64,000 nt of DNA, taken from assembly GCA_033439295.1 (NCBI GenBank), contig JAVTLE010000004.1, positions 868,012-932,011 on the forward strand, read 5' to 3'. Shown here piece by piece: positions 1 to 12,322 of this stretch; the stretch's first letter is position 1, and every line of letters begins with the position of its first letter. The notes under the pieces are model-generated. The model did not search any database. It saw only the letters and a list, made by a program, of their open reading frames with translations, and was not told where the DNA came from. The DNA comes from Deuterostichococcus epilithicus (taxonomy: Eukaryota; Chlorophyta; Trebouxiophyceae; Prasiolales; Stichococcaceae). The position numbers and the translations under genes were made by a program.

Positions 1-2522
1 GCTGAGAACGCGCCCCTGCATATTCGTTGCAGTGCTACTTCAGGCAGGGCATGATGGAGGTTGGAAAGTAGTCGTGCTCTCGACAACTGGGATCTGCAAA
101 CAAATGGAATGTTAATTAAATATGGTCTAGGCCAGCGGGCACCAGCATTTTTGGAAGTTGATTCATCTGTAAAGCGACGTGATCCAGTGATGCAGCTCGA
201 CTGCGCTAGCACGAGTGGTCTGGCCTTCAAAGCTTTACTGCCTGGCAGGTCGACTTCCGATGAGACCGCAGCTAAAAAGTCGTCTTGATTGCATGCCCTG
301 ACAGAGCCGCATTGAGATTCTTCGGACCATCTGCAGTGCCGTCACCGCTTCCACAGGCGACGAGTCAGCTGCTCGCGCTTTGGATTTATTTACATTGCGG
401 GGACAGTATTCACTGCACCACAGGTGACGACACACAGCGGCCACCGGCTGCTGCTGTAGCTGCCGCATGCCCGCATCACGTGCTGCTTGCCAGCCTCCAC
501 TTACGCCTCGCTTGGTCCCGCCTCTGCCTGCTGGTGCTTTGACCGTGCCTGCGCTCCGAGCTACCTGCCTGGAGATATGCTTTGACGGTCGCTATTGTCA
601 AAGTTTCAGAGGGGCCGTCAGGTGCTAGCGTATTGCTTGGCTGTTTGTTGTCACAGCCGCCGCTACCAATGGCGCACTTACTCCACGCCTCCCAAACCAG
701 GTGCGGCTTTGGGACATGTCGAATTGTCAACGCCTGTCCGACCCCGCCTGATTTCATTCCACCCGCCCGCGCTTCGGAAGTCGTCTCTACATTGATGCAA
801 TGCGGGGACAGTATGCAGCTTAGTTCGTCGTCGCCGCCGCGCAACAAGTGGGCTCGCTGTGATCGTGTCCGTGAATCCCGTAGCTGCCTGGCGGCCAGAA
901 ATGACCTTTGCGTTGGATCCTGAGCAGGCAGAGTGTACTGCTCATGGGTCATGGTCACCCACGCAGTTGTAGTTTTCATTGGCAAGGGATTGCGCATGAC
1001 ATGCAACGCTCATCGATGAAAGCGCGCGCCTATTAAATTGTATGTTATTCATTGCATTTTGTAGTTATTCAGTGAAACGTCAGCATTTTGTACTGCCACT
1101 ACTACGACTGGGTCCCGCTGCCGGTCGGTGTCGCGCGGCCTTGTCGTCTCCTGCAGACCGCAATAATATACAGCTTGAAGTGACATCAATCTAATTGCAG
1201 AGTCTGCAACAGCATGACCCGCTCTAACTTGCGCCGGTGCAATTGCGATGCCATCACGCAGCTTCGGCGCAAAGGACTCGGCAGACGCAAGAGCAACGAA
1301 GACCACTGGATCAAAGTTCTGCAACACGACGATCTCGAAAGTTTGTTTCACAGCTGTTCGTTTTGGACGCTCGAATCGCTGTTGAAAGGTAGTTGCAGGA
1401 CGTTGGTCAAAATGGGCTTGCTGGGCAAACCCAAGGTCCGCCCACCAGCACTAGCAGAAAGTGTGCCTTCAGATTGAATCGATCAAGCCCGTGAGGATTG
1501 CCCGCATGCGAGCGTCGGCGCAGATTGTAGCATCCCCGTGGATGTCGTGATTGTTGATCGTTTTTGCGCGGGAAGGTGTCAGACAAACCTGGTAATCTCT
1601 TGCACATGATGGCCTTCTACGGGACATTCAGCTTGCACGCCGCTGACTTTGGGGCGCGGGGTGACCGTGAAACAGCTTTGATCTCTTCTGTCGTCAATAC
1701 GGCGGACGCTACGGTCGCCGTTAGGCAGGGCAATATCTGCTCACCTGAACACCGTCGTGCGACAGGTGCGGACCGTGTGTTGTCGCGAAAACCATGCGCG
1801 ACTGACTTGGACGCAGTGTAATGATCTTGCCGCCAGTCTGATGCGAGCAGGTGCACGGACTAGACCAACAGAGCTCGTGCACGTGGTCGTATTGCTACTG
1901 ACCGGCTCGAGAGCCGGCCATACAGTCGCTGCCGACCTTGGCGAGACGACTACTGACGGCTGCTGTAGCTGATGTATGATTGGATTTGGCGTACGGGTCG
2001 ACCGATGCCTGTCTGCACTTTCGTGCATGGTCGGCAGCTGCAGAAGCAGTCGACTGCTTCCAAATTGCCAAGGTGCAGCACCGGCACAGCGGTGCGCCGG
2101 CGCGAGCATGGCATTGGGCCATGATTTTACAAAGCGTGTCGACGGCTGACCACCGCAGCGGTCCCAGGCTGCGCCAGCAGCACCCGGCTGCCCCTGCTCG
2201 TAGTCGTTGGTAGCACCCGGCGGTAATCTGGGATCGCCGGCAGATTGCCGTGGCAGGATGGCGGTTCGTGTGCAGCAGCCGAACCAGGCAGCTCTTCGTC
2301 AGCCATCACAGTGAATAGGCTGGTTTCGCTGTCCTTCCGCCTCGGAACCGGCTCCCTCCCTGCCAACGTGCTCCTAGAGGACAGCCTAGCAAACCAAGTA
2401 CCAGGGCCCCGTGGAACGCGCTCTGAGGGCGAAGCTCAATCTCCTTTGCTTCAGGACCCATCCGTGACGGCGAGGATCGCTACTGAGGCGCTGGCGGTGC
2501 AGCGAGGGTCAGATGTCGGACG
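1..2522. other. No supportable gene
   Basis: I see only short ORFs on both strands, none with recognisable family motifs or phase-consistent splice sites. The stretch probably holds intergenic DNA and the 5' flank of the gene that follows on the plus strand. A first non-coding exon of that gene could lie here. Confidence 0.5.
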
Positions 2523-2618
2523 TTGTACACTGACCGACAGCTTGCCAGTGGACGTCGGGCGGCGGTCCGTTTGCCACGCGACGCGGCCCACTCAGAGCTG
2601 CAGCGCAACTACAGCCAT

Positions 2619-5600
2619 ATGATACCCGACAAGGAGGACGGTGCACCGGCTGCCGCATCTGGCGCGGCCCCCGCCTCCGCGCCGCCATACCAATTTCGCA
2701 TGGCCGCGGCAGCCGACCTGCCGAACCCCTTTCGTGCGGCTCCCGATGCCGGGGCCGACTTCAGCTCCTTCCATGGCACCTGCCGCCGCGCCAGCGCGCC
2801 AGCGTTCTGCTCTCCAGCCAGCCGGCCGCCACTGCCGGGCGACTCTGCCACGCCATCTGGCACGCTGTCCGCGCAGCACTCCGGCGTGCTGCCGGATGCA
2901 GCAGCTGCCGGCACGCAGAGCGACAAGCTGCTGGCGAAGTTGCAGGCGCGGCTGACCGCTGTGCGCGTTGCGCGCAGCCAGGAGAACTCGCAGCCCGGGT
3001 CACCGAAGGTGGCCATCGTCAACCAGCAGGCCACCAACCACCACCAGCAGCAGCAGCGCGCCGGCCAGCAGGACGGCAGCGGCAGCCCGCTGCAGTCGCC
3101 GATCGACGCAGCGGAGGCGCCGCACCCAACGGACCTGGCGACTGCCATCGGTCTGGCAGCCGCCCAGCGGCGGGCGGACCGGCTGTTCGGCGTGCCCATC
3201 CACACGCTGCCGCAGCTGGCGCTGCTGCAGCTGCGGAAGCCTGCGGACGCCATGGTCGAGGCGTGCGACGATAGCAACAGCAGCGACGGCGGCGCCGGCG
3301 GCAACGCGGCGGTCCTGCTGCAGCCACCTCCCGTGAAACGCGTCGGCAGCTCCCTGCGCGTGCACAGCGGCAGCTTCGTGGTGAACAAGAGTTCGCTGCG
3401 GCGCGCGACGCCGCCGGAGACGGTGCACGCGCTGCTGGCATCGGCATCGGCGCGGTTGGCATCCGCCAATGCGATGGCGGCGGATGGGCCTGACGCCACC
3501 GCTGGGCCACCTCAGCCGGTGATTGGTTTGGCATAATTTGAGCTTTGCGTCTGTGTCCTGATGCATGCCAGGAGCTTCGGCACCGAAGCACGCCTGGACA
3601 TGCATCCGGCTGCTGTGAAATGTGCACGTGTAGCAGCTGCGTGAGACTTGAGGTCTGTGCTGTGCCGGGGCGAGATCCAGCCAGCTGTGGATCGGTTCGG
3701 CCATATGACGGGACATTCAGAGGAGGACAGAAGCTGCCAAGGGCTTCAGGGTGACTGGTGCTGCCGCTCGCTTCAGGGCGGCCGCATGCGGGCCGCTGGC
3801 ATGGGGCGCGTCGGCGGCCACAGGCCCAGCTGGGGCAGCGAGACTAGCGCCTTCCAGAACGTAGCGCCGCAATTGCTGGGGCCAGGACCCAGCGGCGCCG
3901 GCGGTGGCAGCTTGCTCGCAACAAAGCGCCGCATGTCAGCAGATGGCTGCAGCGCCGTGACGAAGCACCACAGCAGCAGCAGCAGCCACAGCACCTCCGA
4001 CGGTGAGCGCTTCAACAAGCTTTCCTGATGCTATACCTCACGGTTTCGATGGCCGTGATAGTCGGCAGCACTGAGGCTGCAGTGCCTGCTTCAAGGTGCT
4101 CAACTCTGGCGACATGACATCGCTGCTGGCCGGCTGTGCACGGCTGCAGAGCAGGACCCGCAAGTTCGCTGGTTTGCAGCCCACTTGCAACATCATTCAG
4201 GCTGCATGTCTGGCGGTCCCACAAACAGCCCTCGAGGCCCAGCACACACACGTTTCTTTTCCTCCGTTCAAGAGTGACTTATGGGTCACGCTCGCCAAGC
4301 AACAGGCCTCCAGCGGCACGGGGTGACGCCGGGGCCGGACGGCGGCGCCGAGGCGTCCGTGGGGCCGCAGCAGCCGCCAGGCTCCGTGCGCAAGCGCTCC
4401 GTGATGGCGGAGTCGGACCACACGCCAGCAACAGACGCCAGCAGCGAGGGCATCGGCCCCGCAAACGGAGTCTTTGCGCCCACAGCCAAGCGCGCCAGGT
4501 TGGCAGTTGTGCTTGGCTTCGCAATTGCAGCACCGTCCGGCCATTTCTTATGTTCCTGCAGAAGCTGAGCTCAATGTTCCTAGTCCTCTGTCTTCATCTT
4601 CTTGCTGCTTCATCAAGTTGGTCCAGAAGCGAATTCTTGAAGCGAATTCCAGATGCCCCGCGGTGCATTGGCAGCTGAACAGGCAGCGCTTGGCAAGGAC
4701 TCTTGAGCCATGCGGTCTACTCCAGCCAGTCATGTCAATGTGAAGTTGTAGCTCGTGGCCACACAGGAACACGGTCGTGGACGCAACGGCGCACGCCCGT
4801 ATGGCGGCCTACGCCGCGATGGTGTACAATGCCAACCGACCGCCAGGCTACCCGGCCATTGCCGTCATCCCGGACCACGCTGCTCGCCTCGCCGAGGAAA
4901 TCAACTCCGTGGTCGCCGGCAGCCAGGTGTGATTTTGTGAACCACCACAGATGCTTGTCAGGACAAGGGACTGAAAGTGGATGTGCTGCGAAACTGAACC
5001 CCACGCCACCTTGGCTTGCCATCGGCCCAGCACCGCCACTGACCTGCAGCCACCTAGCTGCCTCGAGATCTGGCCATCATCTTTCAGGCACGCTCATTGG
5101 CGGCAATCAGCAACACGCTGCAGGAAACCAGACGCCGCTCAGACCGAGGCGCCAGCCACTGACCGCACCTTTCCGGCTGCACCGTACAGAAAGCTATTGG
5201 CACCCCTGGGCCGGAGCTGCTGGCCAGCACTGCGCGCTTTCGCGCCTTTATGGGCGCGCAGCGCGGCGCCGCCGAGGTCCTGCGCCCCCTCGCGGGCTCC
5301 GCCCCCCTTGCCGACCGTCTGCCCGACGCGCTGCAGCAGTCGCCGGCCTTCAAGCCTTTTTCCCAGCCTGGAGGAGGAATCAGATCTGACACGCTGCGCT
5401 CAGACTTGCGGTCCAGTGATGGCTTGCGCGCCGCAGCGGCGGCTGCCCGCATCATCACCAGCGGCGTCGGGGGCCGGGATAGCGGCCCCGCCCGCGCCNC
5501 CCCCGACTCCATTCGCGTGCGCAGCCACCCGCCCAGCTTCCGGTCGGGCGGCCGGTGCGGCGGCAGCGACGATGGCGGCGGCAACCACGCAATGGGTGCG

Positions 5601-6029
5601 CCCGGCGGCGGCGGTGACCAGGCGCCGATGCCATTAGGCAGGCGACAGGGCCTGCTGGGCAGCCTGCAGGCGGCGGCTGCAAGGCCCGGCTCGCGGCAGC
5701 ANGCGGCCAGGGTCTATGGGCCGTCCCGCGAGGATGCCGGCGGCCGCACCCTCAGCCTTGGCAGCAGTGGCGAGCTGCGCGGGCCACCCGGCTCCCGGGC
5801 CTCAAGCGGCTCGGTGCGGCGCGCCTCGCACCACGCCGGCATGCAATCGCCGGTGCCACCCACAGCAACATGGCCGGTGGCCAGTGCCGGCAGCGCGCCG
5901 CCAGGCAGTCCTCGGGAGCCTAGCGGCGCCGGCGTTGGGCACCGCACGGCGGCGGCGTCACCGTTTGTCGCGATGCAACGCGCAGCCGCCATGGCGGCGA
6001 GCCTAGCAGCCGCGCCCCACAAAAGCTAG
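2619..6029 (+). CDS. Unknown protein, five exons, Ala/Ser-rich
   Basis: I do not recognise the family. The exon model is 2619-3518, 3777-4002, 4306-4498, 4767-4926 and 5190-6029. Phases close at every junction, with normal GT donors and CAG acceptors, and give about 772 residues. ATG 2619 was chosen because the protein reads sensibly from there; an in-frame ATG at 2523 would add 32 residues. Exon 1 is Ala/Pro/Ser-rich with a helical LLAKLQAR motif near residue 107 and a QQQQ tract. Exon 3 carries basic KR clusters that could be nuclear signals. Exon 4 (about residues 440-493) is the least repetitive part and looks like a folded helical segment. The last exon is Gly/Ser/Arg-rich, with N's at 5499 and 5702. 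The composition suggests a nuclear regulatory protein, but that is inference only. Confidence 0.58.
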
Positions 6030-6753
6030 ATAATCCCCTTGGTTGAAGATCTGCCAGCGCTTCAGAAAGAGGCTCGGCAACGCTAATTGACGTGATGGCG
6101 CCGGCCCAGACTCTTGCAAGCCCAACACCTCGCCAAGGCGGCGATGCAAATGGCTTGCAGTCGGGTTCCTTAATGGACGTCCATTCCGCCATTGGTAGCA
6201 GCCATCGGTGGCTGAGAATGCTGTGACACCGCAAGCAGCGACAGGTACCAGTTCACAGATCAGGGCTCACTCCGCTTGCTTTCTCGCAGTTGCTTCAGCA
6301 GCCCGAGGTACATGCCTAACAGGGCCGAGCGTGCTTTCTCCACTTGCTGTTCCTTTGTTTTGGTTTGGTTTGGTTTAGTTCCTTGATGTTGCTGCTGCGC
6401 GCCATGTTCAATGGTGTCGCCATAGCTGACATTCTGTGTCATCGACAAAGGGAATTGACTCTTGCAATTTCGCGGTCTGCAAAAGTGTGATCATCAACGA
6501 TGATTTTCGCCAGGCGCCAATGCTCCCGCTCCACCCCCCGCTATGTGCGCATGAGCAAGACATCCACCGCTAACATGCGCCNCCCACCCCTGCAGCCGCC
6601 GCCGCTGCCGCCCTGCCGCCGCTGCCGCAGCTCTGGGATCTGCGGCGGCTGGTTGGGATCCCCCTGCATCGGGCAGCTGCTGCGGCCGTCTATAGCTCGG
6701 CCTCGATGGCGGAGACCACCACGCGGACAATGGTGCACAGCGACTTGACTTCC

Positions 6754-7312
6754 TCACCTCGCCACAAGCACACAGCTCGCCGGGGTCGGACGGGCCTCTG
6801 GGCCAGGCGTTAGGGCGGCTGCCACCGGCGCCGGCACTGGTCGTGCGACACCGCCCGCCGCCCCTGCCGCTGGCGCATTGAAATGCGGCTGGACTTGGCT
6901 GCCGGGCAGTGCGGTAGCCGCTGCAGCAGCGCCGCCGCCATGCTGCATTATTGCCGCTGGCAGGGCTGCGGCAGCCGCCGGTTGGGCGCTGGCCCCCCTC
7001 TCGGCGCCTCAGGCGCCTGCGGCGCCACAGGCAGCCCAAGCGCGGGGCCACAGACTGGCTGCTGCTGCGTCGCGGCCGGCGTGGCTGTGACGCCGCCATG
7101 CTGCGGCGCCATTGCTAGCGGCGCTGCGGCCGCGGCTGGCCGGGCGCCGCCATGCGTCGGGCTGGCCAGCGCCTCAAGCAGGGCACGACCTCGCTGCTGC
7201 GATGCGGCGCCAATTGCTCGCCCCCGGGGTGCCGCCGCTCTGCCGTCGGCAGCCCCTCCAAAAGACGTCCTTGTGGTTGTCTGTGACTCTGAGCCAGCGC
7301 CACAAGTCAGCC
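6754..7312 (-). CDS. Ala/Pro/Gln-rich coding patch, partial
   Basis: On the minus strand a frame from about 7312 to the TAA at 6948-6950 reads as plausible low-complexity protein, with motifs such as ALLEALASP and ATQQQPV. It then continues in a different frame (6948-6754) that is also Ala/Pro/Gly-rich. No start, family or convincing splice pair could be found, so this may be part of a gene with a sequencing indel, or a relic. A further short minus-strand frame ending in a TAG near 6690 reads LCTIVRVVVSAIEAEL and may be its last exon. Function is unknown. Confidence 0.32.
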
Positions 7313-7350
7313 GTGGTCAGCAGCTTCTGCACGGCAGTTGCATTGCAAAA

Positions 7351-7410
7351 TTGACCGCTGTGGGATTGACCCACACCCAGGACTCGCTGGACCTTTACTC
7401 CAGCGCCTTA
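7351..7410 (-). pseudogene. tRNA-Leu-derived relic
   Basis: The minus strand carries the anticodon arm, the variable region and a shortened T arm of a leucine-type tRNA. The anticodon stem CTGGA/TCCAG is intact and resembles the functional copy at 8773. The T loop is two bases short, and no 5' acceptor half or D arm pairs with the 3' end. The anticodon position reads AAA rather than AAG. It is therefore a truncated, decayed copy and is not expected to work. Confidence 0.7.
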
Positions 7411-8046
7411 CCCACATACGCCTTGTGCAGCACCCAAAAACCCGCGCTCTCACCTGGCGCAGCGGCAACAGTAGGGCGCCTCTGTCGAAAGGGTGCCCCA
7501 TTGAGGCGCGAAAGGCGATTCCGCGAAAGCGTGTGCAGCCACTGCTTAATGACTGCCGGCACCTGTGCACGGGCGACAGCGACACATCGACCAGCTGGAG
7601 GGACAGGCGCAGCCTTGCCGGCCGAGCGGGGCAGCAAACGCACCAATTGGCAGGGACCTGGGGCACCATGAACGTTGAGCGGATGAAATATGCCCCACAA
7701 ACAGCACATTTCGGGTCAGCAGAGGCGGGAGCCGGCATGTGCATACCGGATGGCACGTCCACAAGTGTGTTACCGACATCCAAGGATGGATAGGGGATAC
7801 AGTTCATGAACAGCAGTGGTCACTCACCAGGTCGCACTTGTTGAGCAGCAAAGGAGGTGCTTGTGGCGCACGCTCTTGCGCAGGTGGTGCTCCAGCTGCG
7901 GGCTGCGTGCGGGTACCCATCGTGTCCCGTGTAACGATGACCTGCAGCTCACCAAAGGTATCAACGCCGTCCTCCACCTGCTTCCAAGTTGGTTGACATC
8001 CTGCCCAACAAGGATGCAATGGGCATGGGGAGCGGCACCGCAGGCG

Positions 8047-8334
8047 ATGCAAGGTGGCGTCATCAACTTCCCCGCGATGCTGACCAAAGCGCAAACGATG
8101 CTGCCGCGCAAGATGGACGAGGGGGAGCTGATGAGAGTGGGTGTCCAGGGGGACCTCAAGTACAAGTGGTCCGTTTCCTCGGACATGATCCGGCCCCAGC
8201 TGCTAATGGCAGCGCCGAAGGAGCTGACGCAGGAGGAACAGTGCAAGGAGCTGGGAATCGTGGTGCGCATAGGTTGGACAGAGCAGGGCTCAGAGTGCAA
8301 GGTGACCAATGAAGGAGAGGGTCACCAGTGGTGA
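8047..8334 (+). mobile_element. Transposon-like ORF fragment
   Basis: The frame from 8047 to the stop at 8334 encodes about 95 residues of non-repetitive sequence, including GGVINFP, a TMLPRKMDEGEL stretch and an SSDMIRPQL stretch. A Gly-x-Val-Ile-Asn-Phe-Pro motif followed by a Leu-Pro-Arg motif is reminiscent of the helitron helicase-like region (DUF6570) of plant and algal Helitron polyproteins. No helicase motifs follow, so if this is right it is a fragment. I have not been able to confirm the assignment by search. Confidence 0.35.
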
Positions 8335-8543
8335 AGGCCATGGGCCCATGGCAGGCGCCGAGGGCAACGATGATGACGCGGTGATGAGCGCCAGGAGCGA
8401 CAGCAATGAGGCGTGTGCTGACGCAAGCGCACAGCGACCCGCACCCGCTCGAGTGCATCCTGCCCGCTTGCGCATTTTGATTCGTCTCCATCGTTGCGAG
8501 GACAGTGCCCGACGTTTGCCGCTTTGGCCCACCGACGGAAGGT

Positions 8544-8791
8544 GTTCCGGCCACCAGATAATTCGGCCGCGGGACGCATCACCACATATTTCAACTGCCT
8601 CAGCGGTTTGAAACCTGAAGGGTGCGGTCCTAAACCCTCGTCGATTTGGCCGAGTTTTGGGTAAAACCTGGTAAATGTTCCGGCCACCAAATAATCCGGT
8701 CGCGGGACGTGTTACTATAGGATTTGGATCTCTCACGATCCCGACACCTGAAGGGTGCTGTCCTAAACCCTCGTCGATTTGGCCGAGTGGT
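8544..8791 (+). repeat. Tandem duplication ending in tRNA 5' bases
   Basis: Two imperfect direct copies, at about 8544-8655 and 8677-8791, start with GTTCCGGCCACC, share CCTGAAGGGTGC and CCTAAACCCTCGTCGATTT, and end inside the first bases of the tRNA. The upstream copy therefore carries only the first 17 or so bases of the tRNA followed by unrelated sequence. Confidence 0.85.
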
Positions 8792-8852
8792 CTAAGGCGC
8801 TGGAGTAAGGGTCCAGTCCTCGCGGGCGTGGGTTCAAATCCCACAGTCGACA
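8773..8852 (+). tRNA. tRNA-Leu: tRNA-Leu(AAG)
   Basis: The cloverleaf is complete. The 5' GTCGATT pairs with the 3' AGTCGAC, with one G-T pair, to form the acceptor stem. The D arm contains GGCCGAGTGG. The anticodon stem CTGGA/TCCAG encloses a seven-base loop with anticodon AAG. A long class II variable region follows, and the T arm is GTGGG/CCCAC around TTCAAAT. The discriminator base is A at 8852, and no intron is present. It decodes CUU leucine codons. Confidence 0.95.
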
Positions 8853-10182
8853 GTCATACGGTTATGAAAGCTTTTACTGCATGGATCCAGCATCCAAGGT
8901 CGACACAACCCGTCCTGCTGTTGACCCTACCTCCCCAAACCCACGATCCAGCAGCATGCGAAGTTGTTTGCACCCTACTAGTTGGACCTGGTGGAGACAG
9001 AGCCAGAAATCACACTTGCGACGATGAAAATCTTCGAGGTGTGAACGGGTAGCAGCCAGCTCCTGCCTTGGACTTGAGGCAGGTGACCACATCATCAAAT
9101 GCCAATTGCCAACTCGGCCAAACGGTCTATTTCCTCCACTTCCCACGCACTTCCTAGTATTGAAGTGAAGGCAGAACCAGGATGCCAAAAACGGGCGTCG
9201 CACGCCCGCAGCTGGCGTGGGTTTGGTTCCTTTGCATGTGATGTGTTTTGTTGTGGTTTTTTCATTGCTCTGCTTGGCATTGGGTCCTACAGACTGATCG
9301 TTTCTGTTCTTTTTGTCCGTGCTCCTGTGAGCCCGCGGGTGCCTGACTCGCACCTGTGCGGTTTGCTGATTTAAAAGGGACTCGCCCCTGCTTCAGTTTC
9401 CGAAGTTTGTGTCTGGTGCTCGGCCCCTCTGCCCCACACTGATCAAGGGACCATACACCCTCGCGGTGCAGCGGGCTACGCCAAGCGCTGGCGCAGCCCA
9501 CCGCTCGCCTCACGGCGGCGGCTGCTGCGGCGGTGCCCACTGTGTCATGCCGGCCTGAAACTCTCAACGGCGATGGGGCTGGCATCTGCACCACCGCGGC
9601 CACTCGATCGGAGGAGCTTCTGCGGTGGCAGCGGCAGGGCAGCGGGCTCGTTCCATCGCTTAGGTGCCGCACCTACAACTTTGAACCAAATAGTAGGGTT
9701 ACAAGAGATCACAAGCGCGCCTGCAGATCCAGCCGCGGCCTCAGCAGTGGCTTCCCGGCAGGTGCATCACGGGCGTTCTGCCCCCACACTGAGCAACGCC
9801 GCCATCTTGACGGCCTGGGTTGGGCGCTTGGCGTTCAGAGCTTGGACACAAAATGTTCGCTGAGCTCTGAGGCGGAAGCTCCTGGAAAGCTGTCATTTTT
9901 TCAGGTGGGAAAGGTGACCCGGCCAGGAGCATCTGACAGACACAGAGACGAGTCAGTTACAAAGCCTTGAGCTGCCACCAATGTTACACGTCAACATACC
10001 TAGACTGCGTGCGGCATTTAACAGATGCCAGTCAATGTAGCACCGAGCACAACATCAACAACCACAGCGGCGTTCAGACACAGCCACTGTGGGCAGTCAC
10101 TGCCAAAGTCTGCATGGCGACAGAGACAACACAAAACCCTCGAGGCATGCAGCGACTCGCTGCTGCCGGTGCCAGAGGTGTC
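8853..10182. other. No supportable gene
   Basis: Open frames here are short, Arg/Ala-rich and lack family motifs or matching splice sites. The stretch lies between the tRNA and the 3' end of the minus-strand gene that follows. Confidence 0.45.
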
Positions 10183-12322
10183 TCACACATGCGAGGCAAC
10201 CGCACACATGCCCTGGAACGCCAGCTTGGTCAGGCCGCCGATGCCCTCCGCCGCCGTCATGTCCTTCGGCAGCTGCTGGTTCATGGCGAAGGCCACCAGG
10301 TCCGGCACCTGCGCTCCAGGGTGGGCCGGCTGCCATCAGACAGCTGCTCGGCCACCAAGCGGCGGATCGTGGGAGGCAGGGCGCGGGGGGGGGCAACAGC
10401 ACTACTTTGGCGGCGTGCGGTTCGCAGCGTGNNGCGGCAATCTCCAANGCACCATCGGCTGCGACGCTTACGTCATAGCAATGTGACGCAGCAGCCGAGG
10501 AGTGTGTCTGCGCGCACCGGCTTTGCGCCGTCGGGGGCGCGTGGCACGTCCCGCAGCGTGCGCAGCGCCTTGCGCAGCGCCTCTGCCGCGGGGCTGCCGG
10601 TCAGCCCCGCAGATGACAGTCGCCGCAGGTGCGCGGTGTACCGATCTGACAGCGCCTCTGCAGCGCCGCCTGCAGGGTGTGAACAACCAAGGATCAGTGA
10701 ACAAGATCGTAGGCCCGACGTCAGGCGGCATGCCAGGCAGCATGCCACAGCGCCACCTGAGCTCGGATGCTTAGCGACGGCAGCGCTTGGGGTGTCAGTC
10801 GCCGCATTCAAGGGCGGCACGGCAGGGTTGGCTGCGGCAGGACGCCGATCCAGCGCTGGGCGAGCAGGGCGCGTGCACAAGTGAGGCTGCCAGCTGTTTT
10901 CCGCCCACTGCACAGTGTGGCGCAACCGCGAGCCGCGACCGTGCGCTGGCAGGGCGCTGCAACAGAGTCACGACGGCTCTTGCGGCGCACTTCGGATGGC
11001 GTCCGCGAAGTCGCGCGGCGCGACGGCGGCCAGCGCGCCGGCGGCGGCGCCGGCGGCGGCGCCGGCGGCGCCCACAGCGGGCCCAGCAGCGAGGGCCGCG
11101 CCCGCAGCGCTGGCGCCAGGCCCCTGATGGACCCCGCCGCCGCCGCCTGCTCGTCGGCTGCCGCCGCGAGGTCCGGCCGGCGGCCGCCCATCACCGCGCG
11201 CTGCGCACGCACCAGCTGCTCTGCGGCTGCCTGGCGTCACGGTCATGAATCGCCATCAGCACACGACACCATCTGCGCGCATGTGGTGACGCAAAGTCCG
11301 GCAGGCCCCCCTGGTCCTAAGCCGCTCATCACCCCGCGCCGCGCCTGCGTTGCTGGCTGGCGCAGTGACAAGGTTGAGCACAGGCTGCTCAACCAGACTC
11401 GTCTGCCAGGGTCTCAAGCCTGTACCACCACGAAGCGCACCTCCACCCTGAGTGTCAGCAGAGGTGACAAATCCTTAAAAACAGCACTTTAAAGCACCAT
11501 GTCATCCAGCAGCACTCACCTCGGCCGCCAGGGCCTCGCGCACGATGGTCGACAGCACGTCGCGCTGCTCGTCGGTCAGCTCGTGGGCCCAGGCGGCGGC
11601 GGCCGCCGCCACCTCTGCTGCCGCGGCGCTTCCACCGCCACGCNCTGAGGCGCCAGGCCCGCCNGCGCCCGCGNCNGCCNCCTCAGCCGCGTCCGCTGCC
11701 GCCTGCGCCTCCTCGACGGCCTCCGCCTGCGCTGCGGCGGCTGCGGTCGGGCTGGACGCCGGCCGCCGGCTCGGAACCTTGCGGCGGCGGGGTCGGGCGC
11801 GGCGCGGCGCGCTCTGCCGGCGCCGTGTCAGGCGCGGGGACGCCCGGATCGGCTGCAACAGCGCGCGCCCCGGCCTGCAGGGGGACGACCCGTCTCAACA
11901 GCATGCGCTGACCTCAGTGAACACCGCAGGTGGACGGTTTGATGGCAGCGTGTGGCTCGCCGTCACCCTGCATCCGAGCTGACTAATGTCTCCGGTCTCA
12001 GCCTCTCACAGCAATCACATTGCAGAACTTGCAGCAGAGATTGCCGAGTGCAGGTCGTCGTGCACACCGTGTTGAACACGGTGCCGCTGGCGTCAGGTGT
12101 TCTGCTGTCCTTGCCGGTGGCGCTGGCGCCGATCGCGAAACCGCGGAAGTGCGCCGCAGCTGCCTGCGGAGCGGCGCTTGGGAGCACAGGAGAGGTTGCA
12201 GCCTTCACAGCGCTGCATGACACGAGCTTGCCGCCGGTTGCTGCCGTGAAAGCGCTGCGGAGGAGAGCTGTGTTGTGGGAGCAGGCCTGAAGGCGCTGCA
12301 GCCGCAGGATCGCGGCCGACAT
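10183..12322 (-). CDS. Putative mitochondrial protein, unknown function
   Basis: The exon model (minus) is 12322-12068, 11874-11520, 11230-about 11000, 10669-10518 and 10308-10183. The first exon starts with a Met and about 60 residues rich in Ala, Arg, Ser and Leu with no acidic residues, a typical mitochondrial presequence ending near HFRGFA. Later exons are helical and Ala-rich, with motifs such as DEQRDVLSTIVREAL and LVAFAMNQQLPKDM before the TGA at 10183. The second exon (with N's between 11644 and 11680) and the third change frame internally. The phases close only if each carries a one-base error, so either the assembly is faulty or the gene is decaying. The family is not recognised. 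Confidence 0.5.

Noticed and set aside
6260-6448. Minus-strand ORF with VEKARSALLGMYLGLLKQLRESKR
   Set aside because: It reads like a helix but is only 62 codons, with a GGTTT repeat and no splice partners or family; too weak to list.
7338-7793. ORF with a GPLLQRL-type segment, and similar at 8290-8844
   Set aside because: These are translations of the tRNA-Leu gene and its relic, a well-known source of false ORFs, not proteins.
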